Shown here piece after piece: positions 45,827-59,778 of a stretch of 64,000 nucleotides of DNA. The DNA comes from Iris pallida (lineage: Eukaryota; Streptophyta; Magnoliopsida; Asparagales; Iridaceae). Positions within the stretch are counted from its first letter, which is position 1, and each line of letters starts with the position of its first letter. The DNA lies in the NCBI GenBank assembly GCA_029216955.1, contig JANAVB010003400.1, forward strand, positions 12,303,181 to 12,367,180, read 5' to 3'. The notes beneath the pieces are model-generated. The model did no database searches, was not told the origin of the DNA, and saw only the letters and a list, made by a program, of their open reading frames with translations. Position numbers and translations under genes: made by a program.

Positions 45827-46231
45827 TCGTGTTTGCCATGAAATATAAAAGAACAGAACAATTATCAGAGGACCAAACTTTTACTTCACGTTACAAACTC
45901 GCCTGTACAAAGAAAGCCTAGGGACGAAAACCTAGGTATAGCAGTCTAAGTACAATTGTTTATTTTAGATTCTGGGGGGTGACGGATAGAGGCTCGGGAA
46001 GGCGACGGCAGCCCTGCCTTACTCCTTGGACGATCGGTATGCAGCCTTGGCTCCTTGTGAAAAGATGGTTGGCGTTGACGAAGAAATGCACTTCTTGCTC
46101 CTCTGTTGCTCTTCTGGCCTCTCTCTCTCTCTCTCTCTGTGTATTCTTTTCTCTGACTATTGGGGAGTCTCTCTGTATATACGTATTTTTCTCTCTGAAA
46201 TTGTATATCTTTACAAGGGAATGGCACCTTG

Positions 46232-46241
46232 CTATTTATAA
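46232..46241 (-). promoter_or_regulatory. TATA box of LTR B
   Basis: TTATAAATAG with the same downstream GCAAGGTGCCATTCCC as in LTR C (15033). Confidence 0.6.
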
Positions 46242-46532
46242 TAATGGGATGTGATCATTAGGGTTGCCAATGATTATCTTTTAGAGATGGCGGCGGCTAG
46301 GGGATTGGTCCATCTTGGCCATTCATTTTGATTATGATGAATCTGGGCCCTTAGATGTAGATTACACCAAATCCCATGAGTAATTAATGCTGATTGGAAT
46401 AAATCTTCCTTATACTGATCTTTTGATATCTGCGAATAAATCAGATCTATTTTTCTGCCATGTGTCCCAGATTTATTGGGATCTGACCCAATTTTTAATG
46501 GCAGCAAATCTGAGGAATTAATCGGTTTAGGA

Positions 46533-47215
46533 CACGTGTCCTAGGAGCTGCTGGGGGGATCTGGACCGCATGACTAGTGAGCCGCATATGAATGTGAGCT
46601 GCATATGAATGTGAGCCGCATATGGTTAAGCCTACGTGTCAGGGCTGCGTGGGCAGTGGCCCTCACTTGAGTCCTCTAACCACAGAGGAATAATCCTTGT
46701 GGGCCGCATAGGTATATATCCGCCTGGGCTGCATAGACATGATCCTCTTGAACCGCATGAGAAGTCCTCGCTCGAGCCGTATGAGGCTTTCATGGCCTGA
46801 GCCGCATAGGATGGATTCACTCTGAGCCGTATGGGAAGTCCTTTGCTCGAGCCGCATGAGGCTTCTATGGCCTGAGACGCATAGGATTTATTCTGAGCCG
46901 CATGAGAAGCGAGCCGCATACGAAAGCCCACGTGGCAAGGCCACGTGGCATTTTTGTGGCTCTCAGGGGATTTGTGTCAGAGATTTCTTTCCTCTTCCCT
47001 AGAGATTCATCATTATGACAGAGTCATAATTACCTGCCTTTGTGTCAGGGCTGTCAACTTTTCAGAGGGGTCAGCCATCATAGCAATTAATGTAGCATGG
47101 GTCGGAGGGGAGCACTATTAGGCCACGTGTCCTCTGAGCCGCATGGAATGCCTTTGGCCGCATAGCTCCTTATGCCGCATGATTCCCTGAGCCGCATGGA
47201 TCTTTCCTGGCCGCA
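46533..47215. promoter_or_regulatory. U3 of LTR B with four CACGTG boxes and a GAGCCGCATG array
   Basis: CACGTG at 46533, 46929, 46942 and 47124, interleaved with about twenty GAGCCGCATG-like decamers between 46560 and 47215, all on the plus strand of the window. Both motif classes are limited to the region upstream of the TATA box, as in LTR C. Confidence 0.55.
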
Positions 47216-47251
47216 TGAATTATTTCCTTTAGTATTTTCCATGCTTCTACA

Positions 47252-49976
47252 GCGACCCCGACAGCTCCTCGTCGCAACCACCTACGATTGATCCCCATCA
47301 GTGCCATCATCATCTAGACGTTCACCACTACCACGACAACCTCGGTATCCCGACCGTCGCCTCACGCTACCTCTAATCACCAGAACAACCAATACAGCCC
47401 TTCATGTTCCGCGGTGCTGCGACGTCGCTGCCACTTCCTACAAACACTGTTTGTCCACCTCCTCGAGTAACCATTGTCTCCCCGCTGGATATCAGTATAT
47501 GGGCAACCTCACCACCATGATCGTCATTGCACTGACCGGAGTTCAAGTGAAGCCATGTTTCACTCTGCCGAGCCAAGCCCTACGGTCACGGCGCCTCGGT
47601 GGGGAGCCCCTCACTTCGCATAGATACGAAACTGCCGCTGCTTGTCGGTGGGCCCCGATGACCAGCCAGAGCACATTGCGCCTCCCAAGCCGAAAACCGA
47701 CGCGCCACCCAGAAGCATCTGATCGACCCCGCTGCCCTTCCGAGGTGAACTCTCTCCTCACTCCTGATCTATTCCCTCATGTCTGTTCCTATGTACTTTC
47801 TCATTCTTTTCTTTCCTCCTTAAATGGTTAGTTTCACTCATTTCATTATTTCTTAAGGGAACAACAGAGTAGTGTTGGTTCCAAAGGTTGGACTAATGAC
47901 TATGGGCCTTAGACCGAAGCCATTGGAAAGTGATTCAAAAATATTATCTGGTTTTGGTTGTAGCTATTACTATTAGAATGGGTTTGGGGCTTTTATATTT
48001 AATTTGGGTTCCTTTGAACAGTCAAGCTATCAAGATATATATTATATATATACTTATCTTGGTTGCTTGTGTATGGGCTTAAGATCATATTGGGCTTTGG
48101 GCTCTAGTAATATTTAGTTTATATCTCTATGGTTAATAAATATCTATATGATTAATAAATATTTTAGGTTTTTGTCTCGGGCCTCTATAATGTATTGGGT
48201 TTGTAATTTAAATAGAAGTAGACTTGTTGTGAGACTTTTCAAAATATAATTATTATTACTTTGAGTTTTATATAGGAAGGGTTTTTAATATTGTTTTGGA
48301 CTTCTACTTTTACACAAGGAAATTTTCAAAAAAACGAAACATATGTTTCCCTAATATACATTTAGTTTCTAAACAAGGTTCAAAATAAATTTCCAAATAA
48401 ATGACTGAATATTTTAAATATGATTTTATAAACTCAATCAAACCCTAACCAAAACTCTTCTCTTGACTGGCTTGTCTAATTTCGATTATGTCTAATTGAA
48501 TGTTTCCTATTTTCTCGCAAGTTTGGACTTCTTCACATCGACCATAGCCAATGTGACTAATATGGACCAACGGGATTACCGGTTTCACTAGCTAAAGATC
48601 TCCAGGCAAGTATACCTTACCTCCCTCTACAATTTATTTATATGCATATTTATATTATTATACAGTTTTACTAGTTGATTATTTATATGTGATTTTTATA
48701 TCATGTCTGCTAATTTATATATAGCCTTGTTTATAATTAGCTTTGTAGTTCATATTGGATTGGTTTTCTCGTGTATCGTGATTGGGTCGTGTCGTATCAT
48801 CTCTTGTACTTGGACTGAGTCGCATCGTGTCATAGGATGAATAAGTCATATCGGAACTGCTGTACCTTAAAATTCTTGAAGCTAACCTGCGAGTCCACAT
48901 TAGGGAGGAGGGTTAGTAGTTAAGCTAACTTGCGAGCCCACACCAGGGGCGAGAGTTAGTAAGCTAATCTGCGAGTCCACATTAGGGGCGAAGGTTAGTT
49001 GTTAAGCTAACTTGCGAGCCCATACCAGGGGCGAGAGTTAGTAAGCTAATCTGCGAGTCCACACTAGGGATGAGGGTTAGTAGTTATATGTCCACACCTG
49101 CGAGTCCACACAAGGGACGAGGGTGATGCTAGCCTGCGAGTCCACACTAGGGGCGAAGGTGACGCTAGCCTGCGAGTCCACACTAGGGGCGAGGGCTAGT
49201 AGTTGTTCAAACCTGCGAGTCCACACTAGGGACGAGGGTTTGAGTATTCGATTGGTTATCCATTGACATCGTGATATCGTGTTCTCTTGTTCTTCTCCAG
49301 CAGTTCGTTTAGGCGTAGTGGTTCTTCCAGTCGTGTATAATCGTGTTTTCGTGCTGATTGGTCTTTTCTCGTTTATTTCTTGTATTATCTTTATTGCATG
49401 ATAAACTGCTAGATAGGCATATTTTTATGTATCTTGCTATGTCCCCTGAGGACCTGATGATCTCTTCAGGTTAGTTATTGCGTGGAGTTAGTTAGCAGCT
49501 CTGGATGGCGGATGATTATGACAATTGTGGCGTCCAGATGTGATGATATTGTTTGCGGGATTCAGGTATTGATACCATGTTTATTATCCAGTTCATCCAG
49601 CTCGTGTTTTCCTTTCATCATTATGATATATCATATTTATTGATTCAGTTTATAGACTCATATTATTTCTTGGAGTCTAATCGGATATGCATGCTAGTGG
49701 GCTGCAGACCACGACCCATACTTGTTCATTCTTGTTTATATGATTCATGTGGATTGAGATATAGTTTAGATTAGACATGATACCCATGACTTTGACAGCT
49801 TATACGTACTCGAGTCGGGCTGGAGTCCGCTCGATACGTAGCTAGCTTGCTCACGAGCTCGCATCCGAAAAGCGGGTGCGGGTCATGACAAGTTTTTTTG
49901 GTGGCCCATGCAGGTCAGAGCATATCGTATCGGTTACGTAACTGTACTGATACGAGCCTATGGTGGCCCATGCAGG
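47252..49976 (+). mobile_element. LTR remnant E (chromovirus-like) with a short leader
   Basis: Ends GGGTGCGGGTCATGACA at 49890, the same terminal word as the A LTRs, followed by the leader motif TGGTGGCCCATGCAGGTC at 49899 and again at 49961. Its 5' part is missing because B is inserted at 47251/47252 and the far side of B is lost. A GC-rich first part (47260-47760) with a 176-codon biased frame, an AT-rich middle and a minisatellite (48881-49246) are included. The junction with F at 49976/49977 cuts the internal region after only 86 bases. Confidence 0.65.
48881..49246. repeat. Minisatellite of about 40 bp in LTR E
   Basis: Nine head-to-tail copies of a 38-45 bp unit built on GCTAACCTGCGAGTCCACAC followed by TAGGGGCGAGGGTTAG. 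Two subtypes (CTGCGAGTCCACA and TTGCGAGCCCACA) alternate in the first five copies, indicating expansion of a dimer. Confidence 0.85.
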
Positions 49977-50219
49977 TCAAAGGTGTATAACCATAATCCA
50001 ATAAATCATAAATATTAAAACTCAAAAATCGATTAAATTTTATATTTGTTCAAAGATGTATATCTATCACCCAAAAATTAAAAATATCACAACTCGAAAA
50101 GTAAATCAATTTTATATTTGTTCAAAGATGTATAGCTATAACCCCATAATTCATAAATACCAAAACTCAAAAATCCAATCAATTTCTTAAATCAATGGTA
50201 TATATATTCTTAAATCAAT

Positions 50220-50303
<84 letters not shown>

Positions 50304-50745
50304 CTCCTTCCCGTAGTATCAATCCTATGGTGTTTACTAATTAGAAATCTCAAGATTAAAACTTTCCGTGGAAATATCCTACTTTACAAATTACCAATCA
50401 TTAAATTACACTTTTAAAAAAAACTTTACTAACTCAATTAGAGTCTTAAATGTATTCCAATTGCCAATAAAACCATTCTAGCCATGTGTTTGACCTATGA
50501 GCATATACTAGTGTAGTCATCTTCCTAGTTGACACTAAGCACGAAAATAAGAATCAACGGTAGAAATGAATCATGCAACATGCAATTCAAGGAAGTCGAT
50601 CGAGAGTTCGGAATGTGAAGCCAAGGGAAGAAGTCAAGCTGTATGGATGAGATTCCTAGATTCTAATCCGATGTTGCAGGTTCATATCGGTACAATTACG
50701 TAACCGAAGTAACAAACTCGACCTGCATGGGCCACCACAAAAAAT
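49977..50745 (-). mobile_element. Truncated leader/internal copy of element F
   Basis: Reading minus strand from the LTR F end near 50745: TTTTTTG, TGGTGGCCCATGCAGGTC (inverted here near 50736-50718), AT-rich non-coding sequence, a (TA)n tract and a block that recurs at 63650-64000. It stops at 49977 against remnant E. No coding sequence seen. Confidence 0.65.
50222..50303. repeat. (TA)n microsatellite
   Basis: About 40 TA dinucleotides without interruption; the homologous tract in the other F copy is 63867-63936. Confidence 0.95.
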
Positions 50746-53220
<2,475 letters not shown>

Positions 53221-53252
53221 CTAGTCATAACCCGTGCCCATCGGGCACGGTT
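53221..53252 (-). other. Helitron 3' terminus with hairpin
   Basis: Perfect 8 bp stem CCGTGCCC / GGGCACGG with a 3-base loop (53232-53250), then 11 bases ending CTAG at 53221 on the minus strand. Next base is T. Confidence 0.88.
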
Positions 53253-53359
53253 CATTTAAGGTATTCCCCCTCAAAATCTTGGACCCCCAATTTTAAACGA
53301 ACAATAATAATTATGAGACCCCCATCAAAATATTAAATCCCAACCACTGCTAGATGTAA

Positions 53360-53545
53360 ATTTTCTTTGGATTCTCCATAAAATTCCACTCTCAATAATG
53401 CTCATCCACAACCATTATGAGTGCAAACCCCACTCTTTGGATTCTCCATAAAATTCCACTCTCAATAATGCTCATTCCCCATAAAACCCCACTCTCAATA
53501 ATGCTCATCCACAACCATTATGAGTGCAAACCCTACTCTTTGGAT
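53360..53545. repeat. CCATAAAATTCCACTC repeats near the Helitron 3' end
   Basis: Two long and several short copies of CTTTGGATTCTCCATAAAAT followed by TCCACTCTCAATAATGCTC. Relatives of the same words occur near the 5' end at 60178-60260. Confidence 0.8.
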
Positions 53546-53550
53546 TCCCC

Positions 53551-53633
53551 ATAAAATCCCACAACCGTTGATTCACCAAGATTAAATCCCAACCACTCTT
53601 TATCTTGGCACAGTCAGCCCTAGGATTCAAAAA
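53551..53633 (-). repeat. Internal copy of the Helitron 5' subterminal block
   Basis: 83 bases nearly identical (about two mismatches) and in the same orientation as 60256-60338, which lies 22 bases from the true 5' end. The terminal 22 bases are missing here; the sequence instead runs into GGTAATGTTAGTT. A 43 bp word starting GGATTC is then tandemly duplicated (53623-53720). Confidence 0.85.
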
Positions 53634-54614
53634 GGTAATGTTAGTTAATCTTGTTTCTCAAAGGACACTTGCGCCGGATTCCAAAAAGCTAATGTTAGTT
53701 GATCTTGTTTCTCAAAGGCTGTATCTGACCAACTTATACTTGCAAGTTGCAACATGTGGTCCATCAGGACCTAAAGATATGCGACCAGGACCTATGTTGA
53801 TGTGTTCACATACTTGTTTGCTGGAATTTTATTAGGAAGAATAATTATAGCGGAGACCATTCTTCAGTTCGTATACTACCATGAAGATATGCGACCATCC
53901 TAATAAGATATGCGACCATTTTTTTTCTTTAAATCCGGCGTTGCTATCACTGGCGCCATGCATATCTTTTATTTTATTTTTTGGGTTTGTGCGCCAGTCC
54001 ACTGGTGCCAAAAAATTTAATGCGTCTTTTCCACTGGCGTTGAACATTTTTTAAAATTATTTGGCATCAGAGTCAAATGGCGCCAATGTCACTGATGCCA
54101 AATAATTTTTTTTATTATGTTTGATATTTTTTGTTAATTTCCGCAAACATTTTCTCGTAATTTTTTCCAAACTTTTTTTTTTCTGTTCTGTGCAAATTTA
54201 GTAAAACTTTTCGGTTGAAGACATTTTCTGTTAATTAGGTTGGTAGCCACCCTTTGAATCCCACTTGATATATTTTTTTTTTTTTTGAGATATCCTTTTT
54301 TTCGCGTTAGGCTGTGGCTCGAAGCCACCTAAGCCGCCCAAGAAGGGATATCGAGTAAGGTCAAACAGCCTGAAAATGAGAAGATTGCTTGAGGTCCATC
54401 TGAAGATTGCTAAGTTGAACTTGAGGTCCATCTGAAGATTGCTAAGTTGAACTCCACGTTGGACTAAACAATGGCAAAATAAAAAAAAAATCTGCCACAT
54501 TGAATTTAGGTATTTCTTCATAGCACTTCAGCGCCACAATGACAATTAACGAATATTTTTAGCTCTCTTAGACCAGAGTCATCGAATACAACAATAAGAG
54601 GAAGTTCCAAACCT
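53634..54614. other. Helitron interior, left part, no gene recognised
   Basis: Contains the duplicated AATGTTAGTTGATCTTGTTT word, a group of CACTGGCGCC/CACTGGTGCC words (53940-54100), a 15 bp foldback, T runs, and a 35 bp word (CTTGAGGTCCATCTGAAGAT) repeated in tandem at 54388-54450. No coding frame is supported. Confidence 0.6.
54056..54106. repeat. Perfect 15 bp foldback with nested palindrome
   Basis: Arms ATTATTTGGCATCAG (54056-54070) and CTGATGCCAAATAAT (54092-54106), loop of 21 bases holding the palindrome TTGGCGCCA-like centre (TGGCGCCA). The arms include words seen in neighbouring CACTGGTGCC copies. Confidence 0.85.
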
Positions 54615-55663
54615 TGAAATGGCTCAAACATATGAGAAGAACAACAATAAGAGGAAGAACAAACTATCAGCCACCAATGTAATCCCCTTGGAACTACATG
54701 TACATGCATCAAGAATGTCGCATGATATAGAGCCAGAACCAATAATATACACACAAAAAGTTCCAAACTTTACTTGATTGAGCATCTTATAGTATAAAAT
54801 TCCAGACAACCCACACAAAAAATCAACAGGAAAAAAAAGAACCAACTTTGACGCAAAAGAACCCACTCCGGAAGACTACTACTATAGTTCCCACATCAAA
54901 AACTTCAGGGGGGGCTTAAAATATCTTGGCCGAGTAATTGGGTGCTTAATCTGATCAATCACGTTGAGGGCTATCCAAAAAATTCAAATTGGAAGTACAA
55001 TTGCAATTCATCGAGGGAGTAATCTGATTAATCAGTAGTCAAAAATTAGCCTAATGTAATATTGATCCAAAATAGAACTGAAATGGCTCAAACATATGAG
55101 AAGAACAACAATAAGAGGAAGAACAAACTATCAGCCACCAATGTATTCCCCTTGGAACTACATGTACCTGTATCAAGAATGTCGCATGATATAGAGCCAG
55201 AACCAATAATATACACACAAAAAGTTCCAAACTTTACTTGATTGAGCATCTTATAGTATAAAATTCCAGACAACCCACACAAAAAATCAACAGGAAAAAA
55301 AAGAACCAACTTTGACGCAAAAGAACCCACTCCGGAAGACTACTACTATAGTTCCCACATCAAAAACTTCAGGGGGGGCTTAAAATATCTTGGCCGAGTA
55401 ATTGGGTGCTTAATCTGATCAATCACGTTGAGGGCTATCCAAAAAATTCAAACTGGAAGTACAATTGCAATTCATCGAGGGAGTAATCTGATTAATCAGT
55501 AGTCAAAAAATCAGCCTAATGTAATATTGTAGAACTGAAATGGCTCAAACATATGAGAAGAACAACAATAAGAGGAAGAACAAACTATCAGCCACCAATG
55601 TAATCCCCTTGGAACTACATGTACCTGTATCAAGAATGTCGCATGATATAGAGCCAGAACCAA
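54615..55663. repeat. Tandem repeat of about 460 bp, 2.3 copies
   Basis: Copies start TGAAATGGCTCAAACATATG at 54615, 55079 and 55536; the third is cut at 55663 by sequence beginning AGTACACCTC. Copies 1 and 2 differ at only a few positions, so duplication is recent. An 80-codon frame on the minus strand occurs in both but is hydrophobic and unlike any family I know. Confidence 0.92.
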
Positions 55664-57759
55664 AGTACACCTCTTGAAAGACTATTATTATGGCAGTTGA
55701 ACAATAGAGACAGAAAATAGAGAATGAAATGCAGAAATAACGGAAAGGGGGATGGTCGCACCTTTGATTTTGTTTAAGGCAATGAAATTTTGAACTTTCG
55801 TTCCACTCGCTCCGGGTGTCGATCTATATGACCTCCGGGCGGTACAAAGTACACCTCTTCCGTAGAAGCAGGTAGTAACCTGACAGCAGCAGCTTTGATT
55901 CGTAGGGGTGGCGCTAGCTATACTGGGTTTTGTGAATTTGGTGATCTTGAAGACTTGGTATGAGAGTGAAACAGTTCATAACATATCAAGTAAGTTCAGG
56001 CTCCTACTTCTGAACTCAGACTTCCTGTCATGCATATGATGTGCTCTGAAAAGGAAAATTACATACGAATGTGAAGCAATCAGCAGTACCTGCACTTTTG
56101 TACTGGTAATATGAATCCTTATAATCGTCTGTCTGCACGCTAAAGTTACCAAAGAAAACCAAAAGTTTGGTTCTTTCTTTTCTCAAAACCCACTAAAATT
56201 CACACGAAAATTATGGAAACCAGCAATAATCAGACCAAAAAGAACCAAAATTTGGTTCTTTTCTCTACAAAAGAACCAATTTTCTGTTGATCTAAACAAA
56301 AACCAATCAGAACCCATTTAAAAAAAGCTTGGAGTTTGGAGACAACTGCAACTGAGATTGAGGAATTGAATATTAACATATTTTGGCAATTGGGGATTCA
56401 AATTCAATGAATTAATAGCCTTGGGAACATTTCCGGACGATTGTCAATCTGGCTTCTGAATCCTTCCAATTAAAAAGAAAGAAAAAAAAAGTATCCACGT
56501 GTGATTGTCAACCCTTGTTTCCTGATGCTGTTCCAAATTGATAAAACATTATTCTGACAAAAAAAAACACATAAAAGATGACAGTGGGATGTATACATGT
56601 TCATGAGAAGGAGCTCTAGGCTCTAGCCCAAGTGCCTGGAGGGAGGCATGCCTCCTCCACAAAAGGTTACTAACATTAACACCAAATTAATTATAGCACG
56701 CTCTGTTGATACTCTTACTCTTGCACTTTTACTGTTTGCTTAAGTTACATTGCAAATTGCAGTATAAGCAGATATGTACCCTTATTTGAAATTGAGCTGC
56801 TGTAGAAACTTTGACTGCAACTGGTTGTCAATTTGTTTACAACATTTTAATTGGTGCCAAATTCCTTGAAGAGAAGCTATTGGCATTGGCAGCACTTGCC
56901 ATGAAGGTACATGGACCTTCCAAATTATCCTAGACTAAGAAAGAATCTAGATAACAGGGAAGGTGTTTGATTTGCTTAATGGTGTTATACTCATCTTTGA
57001 TCAAACTAAATAGAAGGGTTACAGTTAAAACAATGTTGATCATGGTTTCTACTATTCAAAAACTCCCAATTGGTGGGAGTTCAAAATTACGCACCCCCTT
57101 TCTCCCTCACTCTCTGAAAACCCAGGTTCTTGATTATGAAGTGCCCCTGAAATCCAGTTCTGAAACGTCTCCTGGCCAATAAGGGGCTTACAGAAGTTTC
57201 AACTCCTCTTTATACTAACCCCACCAAACGATTAGAATGTGATGTTTATACTCTATCATCTTCCATTATGGATTAGAAAACTGATACACTTGAAGACTAA
57301 TGCACAATGCAACTGCACTAAAATTATTTTTGATATCTTATATCAGAAACTACAGACTTCTGTTCTTCAGCTGACAGTATATCTTGCCATGTCTGCTTAT
57401 AGGAATACATTTAGTGCAGTTGCATAAGCCCCTTTTTTAGCATGTTAATTTGTTTGCTATTTTGCTCAGTTGCAATTGATATATCTTCCTGCATGATCAT
57501 AAGGTGGTCAGGAAATCTTGTGTCAGCTAAGTCTTGGTTGCCATGTGGAATTGAACCCCTCATCCTCTATTGCTATGAATTGTCCTTTTTCATGTTGAAC
57601 AACTAACATACAAAAAAGAGAGGACCAAAAAGCTGGTGGCAGTACAGTTCAAATTTAGTGAGAAAGCTGTAAATTTCTTGTTGAAAAAACAAAATATTTC
57701 AAATGCTATTGAATGTTTAAAGACCTAATGGCGATTTTCTTCCTTCGGACTACATTCAT
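55664..57759. other. Helitron interior, middle part, no gene recognised
   Basis: AT-rich sequence with a GTACAAAGTACACCTCTTCC word that also ends the preceding array. Short frames such as 56967-57182 (LPIGGSSKLRTPFLPHSLKT) could be scraps of captured exons, but I cannot name them and see no exon-intron structure. Confidence 0.5.
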
Positions 57760-58130
57760 CAGATCACTAATATGCATCAGAAAATCATGCGATTCTTATT
57801 ACGTTTGATATTATCATTTTTTACCAAATTGGTAATGCTTACAAAAATCTATTGAAAAAGCTCTCAACTTTTTCGTCGAAACAACAACCTAGGGATCCAC
57901 TACAGAGTGGATCAGCAGAATTCCACTGGATCCATTTCAGGACTCAGATCACTAATATGCATCAAAAAATCATGCGATTCTTATTACGTTTGATATTATC
58001 ATTTTTTACCAAATTGGTAATGCTTACAAAAATCTATTGAAAAAGCTCTCAACTTTTTCGTCGAAACAACAACCTAGGGATCCACTACAGAGTGGATCAG
58101 CAGATTTCTACTGGATCCATTTCAGGACTC
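57760..58130. repeat. Tandem duplication of about 185 bp
   Basis: Two copies beginning AGATCACTAATATGCATCA at 57761 and 57946, ending GGATCCATTTCAGGACTC at 57943 and 58130, with only one or two differences. Inside lies ATCCACTACAGAGTGGAT, a short palindrome. Confidence 0.92.
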
Positions 58131-58785
58131 TAGTATAATGCTATCGAATTCCCAAATGTCCTCCGAAGCACAATCATCAAATCACCAATTTGCATCAAAA
58201 TAGAATCTTTAAGCAACCAATCCAATTAAAAGAAAAAAACGATCGATTTCGAGAATTACCAGGCTTCTAGGAGCACATCGTTATAAAGTAGAGGCGGACG
58301 TACCTTGAGTATAAATTACACTAATATTATCGATAACGCTTACTACTGTTCAGAATTATTAGCAACTTCTCAATAATTAAGAATTTATGTTCATCTAACA
58401 GCTAAACTAAGAAACCAATTTCCCCAAATCCATAAAAATTAAACAAAGTCATTAAAACAATTTGACATCCATGATATAACTCTACTTCTAAGAAACTTCT
58501 CGCAGAACAAAGATTTTAATTCAACCAACAGCTAAACTAAATTAAATCAATTTCCCCCAAAATGACCAAATAGGAAAGTCATAGGGGAAAAAAAAATCAA
58601 AACCTCATATAGAAAATTTTGTTGGGTGAATGCCAATTATATGACTGTACTTCTAAACATAAGCAATTTCTCAAAAACTAAGAACTTTACTCATCTAGAA
58701 CTAAATAAACCAATATCCTCGAATTAATCAACAAATAGAAAGAAAGAAAAAACTCAACTTTTCTCTGACAAACATCTCAAGATCA
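58131..58785. other. Helitron interior, AT-rich, nothing recognised
   Basis: AT-rich stretch with dispersed words (AACAGCTAAACTAA twice) and no supported frame. Confidence 0.5.
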
Positions 58786-59491
58786 AATTTTAAGGCGGGA
58801 TTGAATAGATCAACATTCCACTAAGAAAATTACAGCAAAGTGTGTCAAAAATAATAAAATAAAATCCCACAAAAATCCAGAAATGAATTGACAAAGAATA
58901 ACACGTAATCAGTTGATCAAAATGGAAATTTATAAGGGAATTCAGAAGGATCTACTCGAAAATTCACCTGCTGCTCCGATCGATCAGCCTCTCAATTTCT
59001 CCTCGATCTCCCCACAGAAATTTTTAAGGCGGGATTGAATAGATCAACATTCCACTAAGAAAATTACAGCAAAGTGTGTCAAAAATAATAAAATAAAATC
59101 CCACAAAAATCCAGAAATGAATTGACAAAGAATAACACGTAATCAGTTGATCAAAATGGAAATTTATAAAGGAATTCAGAAGGATCTACTCGAAAATTCA
59201 CCTGCTGCTCCGATCGATCAGCCTCTCAATTTCTCCTCGATCTCCCCACAGAAATTTTTAACGCGGGATTGAATAGATCAACATTCCACTAAGAAAATTA
59301 TAGTAAAGTGTGTCAAAAATAATAAAATAAAATCCCACAAAAATCCAGAAATGAATTGACAAAGAATAACACGTAATCAGTTGATCAAAATGGAAATTTA
59401 TAAAGGAATTCAGAAGGATCTACTCGAAAATTCACCTGCTGCTCCGATCGATCAGCCTCTCAATTTCTCCTCGATCTCCCCACAGAAATTT
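58786..59491. repeat. Tandem repeat of 234 bp, three copies
   Basis: Copies at 58786, about 59020 and 59254, each beginning AAATTTTTAAGGCGGGATTG and ending CTCGATCTCCCCACAGAAAT. Period exactly 234 in both steps; differences are a handful of substitutions. Each has a purine-rich start and a CT-rich end. Confidence 0.93.
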
Positions 59492-59778
59492 CCCCCAAAA
59501 ATACCAAAAAAACAGACGCTGGAGGAGAGGAGAGGAAGCTTAGGCCAATTCTGTTACCAAAGGAGAGGAGAGGAAGCTTTGCATGAGGGTTTAAGAGGAG
59601 AGGAAGCTGTGAGCGCGGGATCCCCAATGCGGGCAGGATTACCAATTGGGCAGATGAGGCGGCAGAGAGCATTATTGCGACGATTCCCCAGGAGAGGAAG
59701 CTGTTCCGTTTGGTTAGGGGGGTGAATGGAAAAGTTTTGTGCGGAGAAGAAAGTTCGTGGGAATGGAGGAGAAAGTTC

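Larger units (their letters stand above)
42617..45839 (-). pseudogene. ORF1 (gag) of element B
   Basis: Starts at an ATG at 45839 (MANTMATLLGTNFSMAEEL) inside the LTR. The N-terminal half has two frameshifts (near 45200 and 44750). From 44767 to 43097 it is open for 556 codons and holds the gag domain (FNINPYDGKTSASRYITYFE, EALEGVAFDWYRNLP, KRLFLERFYEVGQDV, IERFRQTAMKLP). One stop at 43097 interrupts it before the knuckle-like CHYHRYVHHATHDCYQLK and the tail KKSKKSGPDT, where gag ends at 42617. The N-terminal part contains repeated EKAHAATS-type peptides made by the GCCGCATG array. Confidence 0.82.
39031..47251 (-). mobile_element. Tat-lineage element B, 3'-truncated in pol
   Basis: Minus strand: 5' LTR (47251-45830), PBS, ORF1/gag, protease, RT and RNase H. 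It ends within the RNase H/second RNase H connection (AVKGQALADF) at 39031, so second RNase H, integrase, 3' UTR and 3' LTR are missing. Sister of element C: same LTR termini, same PBS, and proteins easily aligned over their whole length. It is inserted into LTR remnant E at 47251/47252 (flank GCGAC). Confidence 0.87.
45830..47251 (-). mobile_element. 5' LTR of element B
   Basis: TGTAGAAGCATGGAAAATAC at 47251 to GGCAAACA at 45830, 1,422 bp, with TATA at 46241-46232. Same architecture as LTR C but with many differences in U3. No polypurine tract precedes it. Confidence 0.75.

Noticed and set aside
46125..46200. CT dinucleotide run as a possible promoter element
   Set aside because: It lies downstream of the LTR B TATA box in R-U5 and looks like simple-sequence expansion, absent from LTR C.
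54624..55330. Two near-identical 80-codon hydrophobic frames on the minus strand
   Set aside because: They come from the two copies of the 460 bp tandem repeat. The third copy is cut, and nothing links them to a known family.
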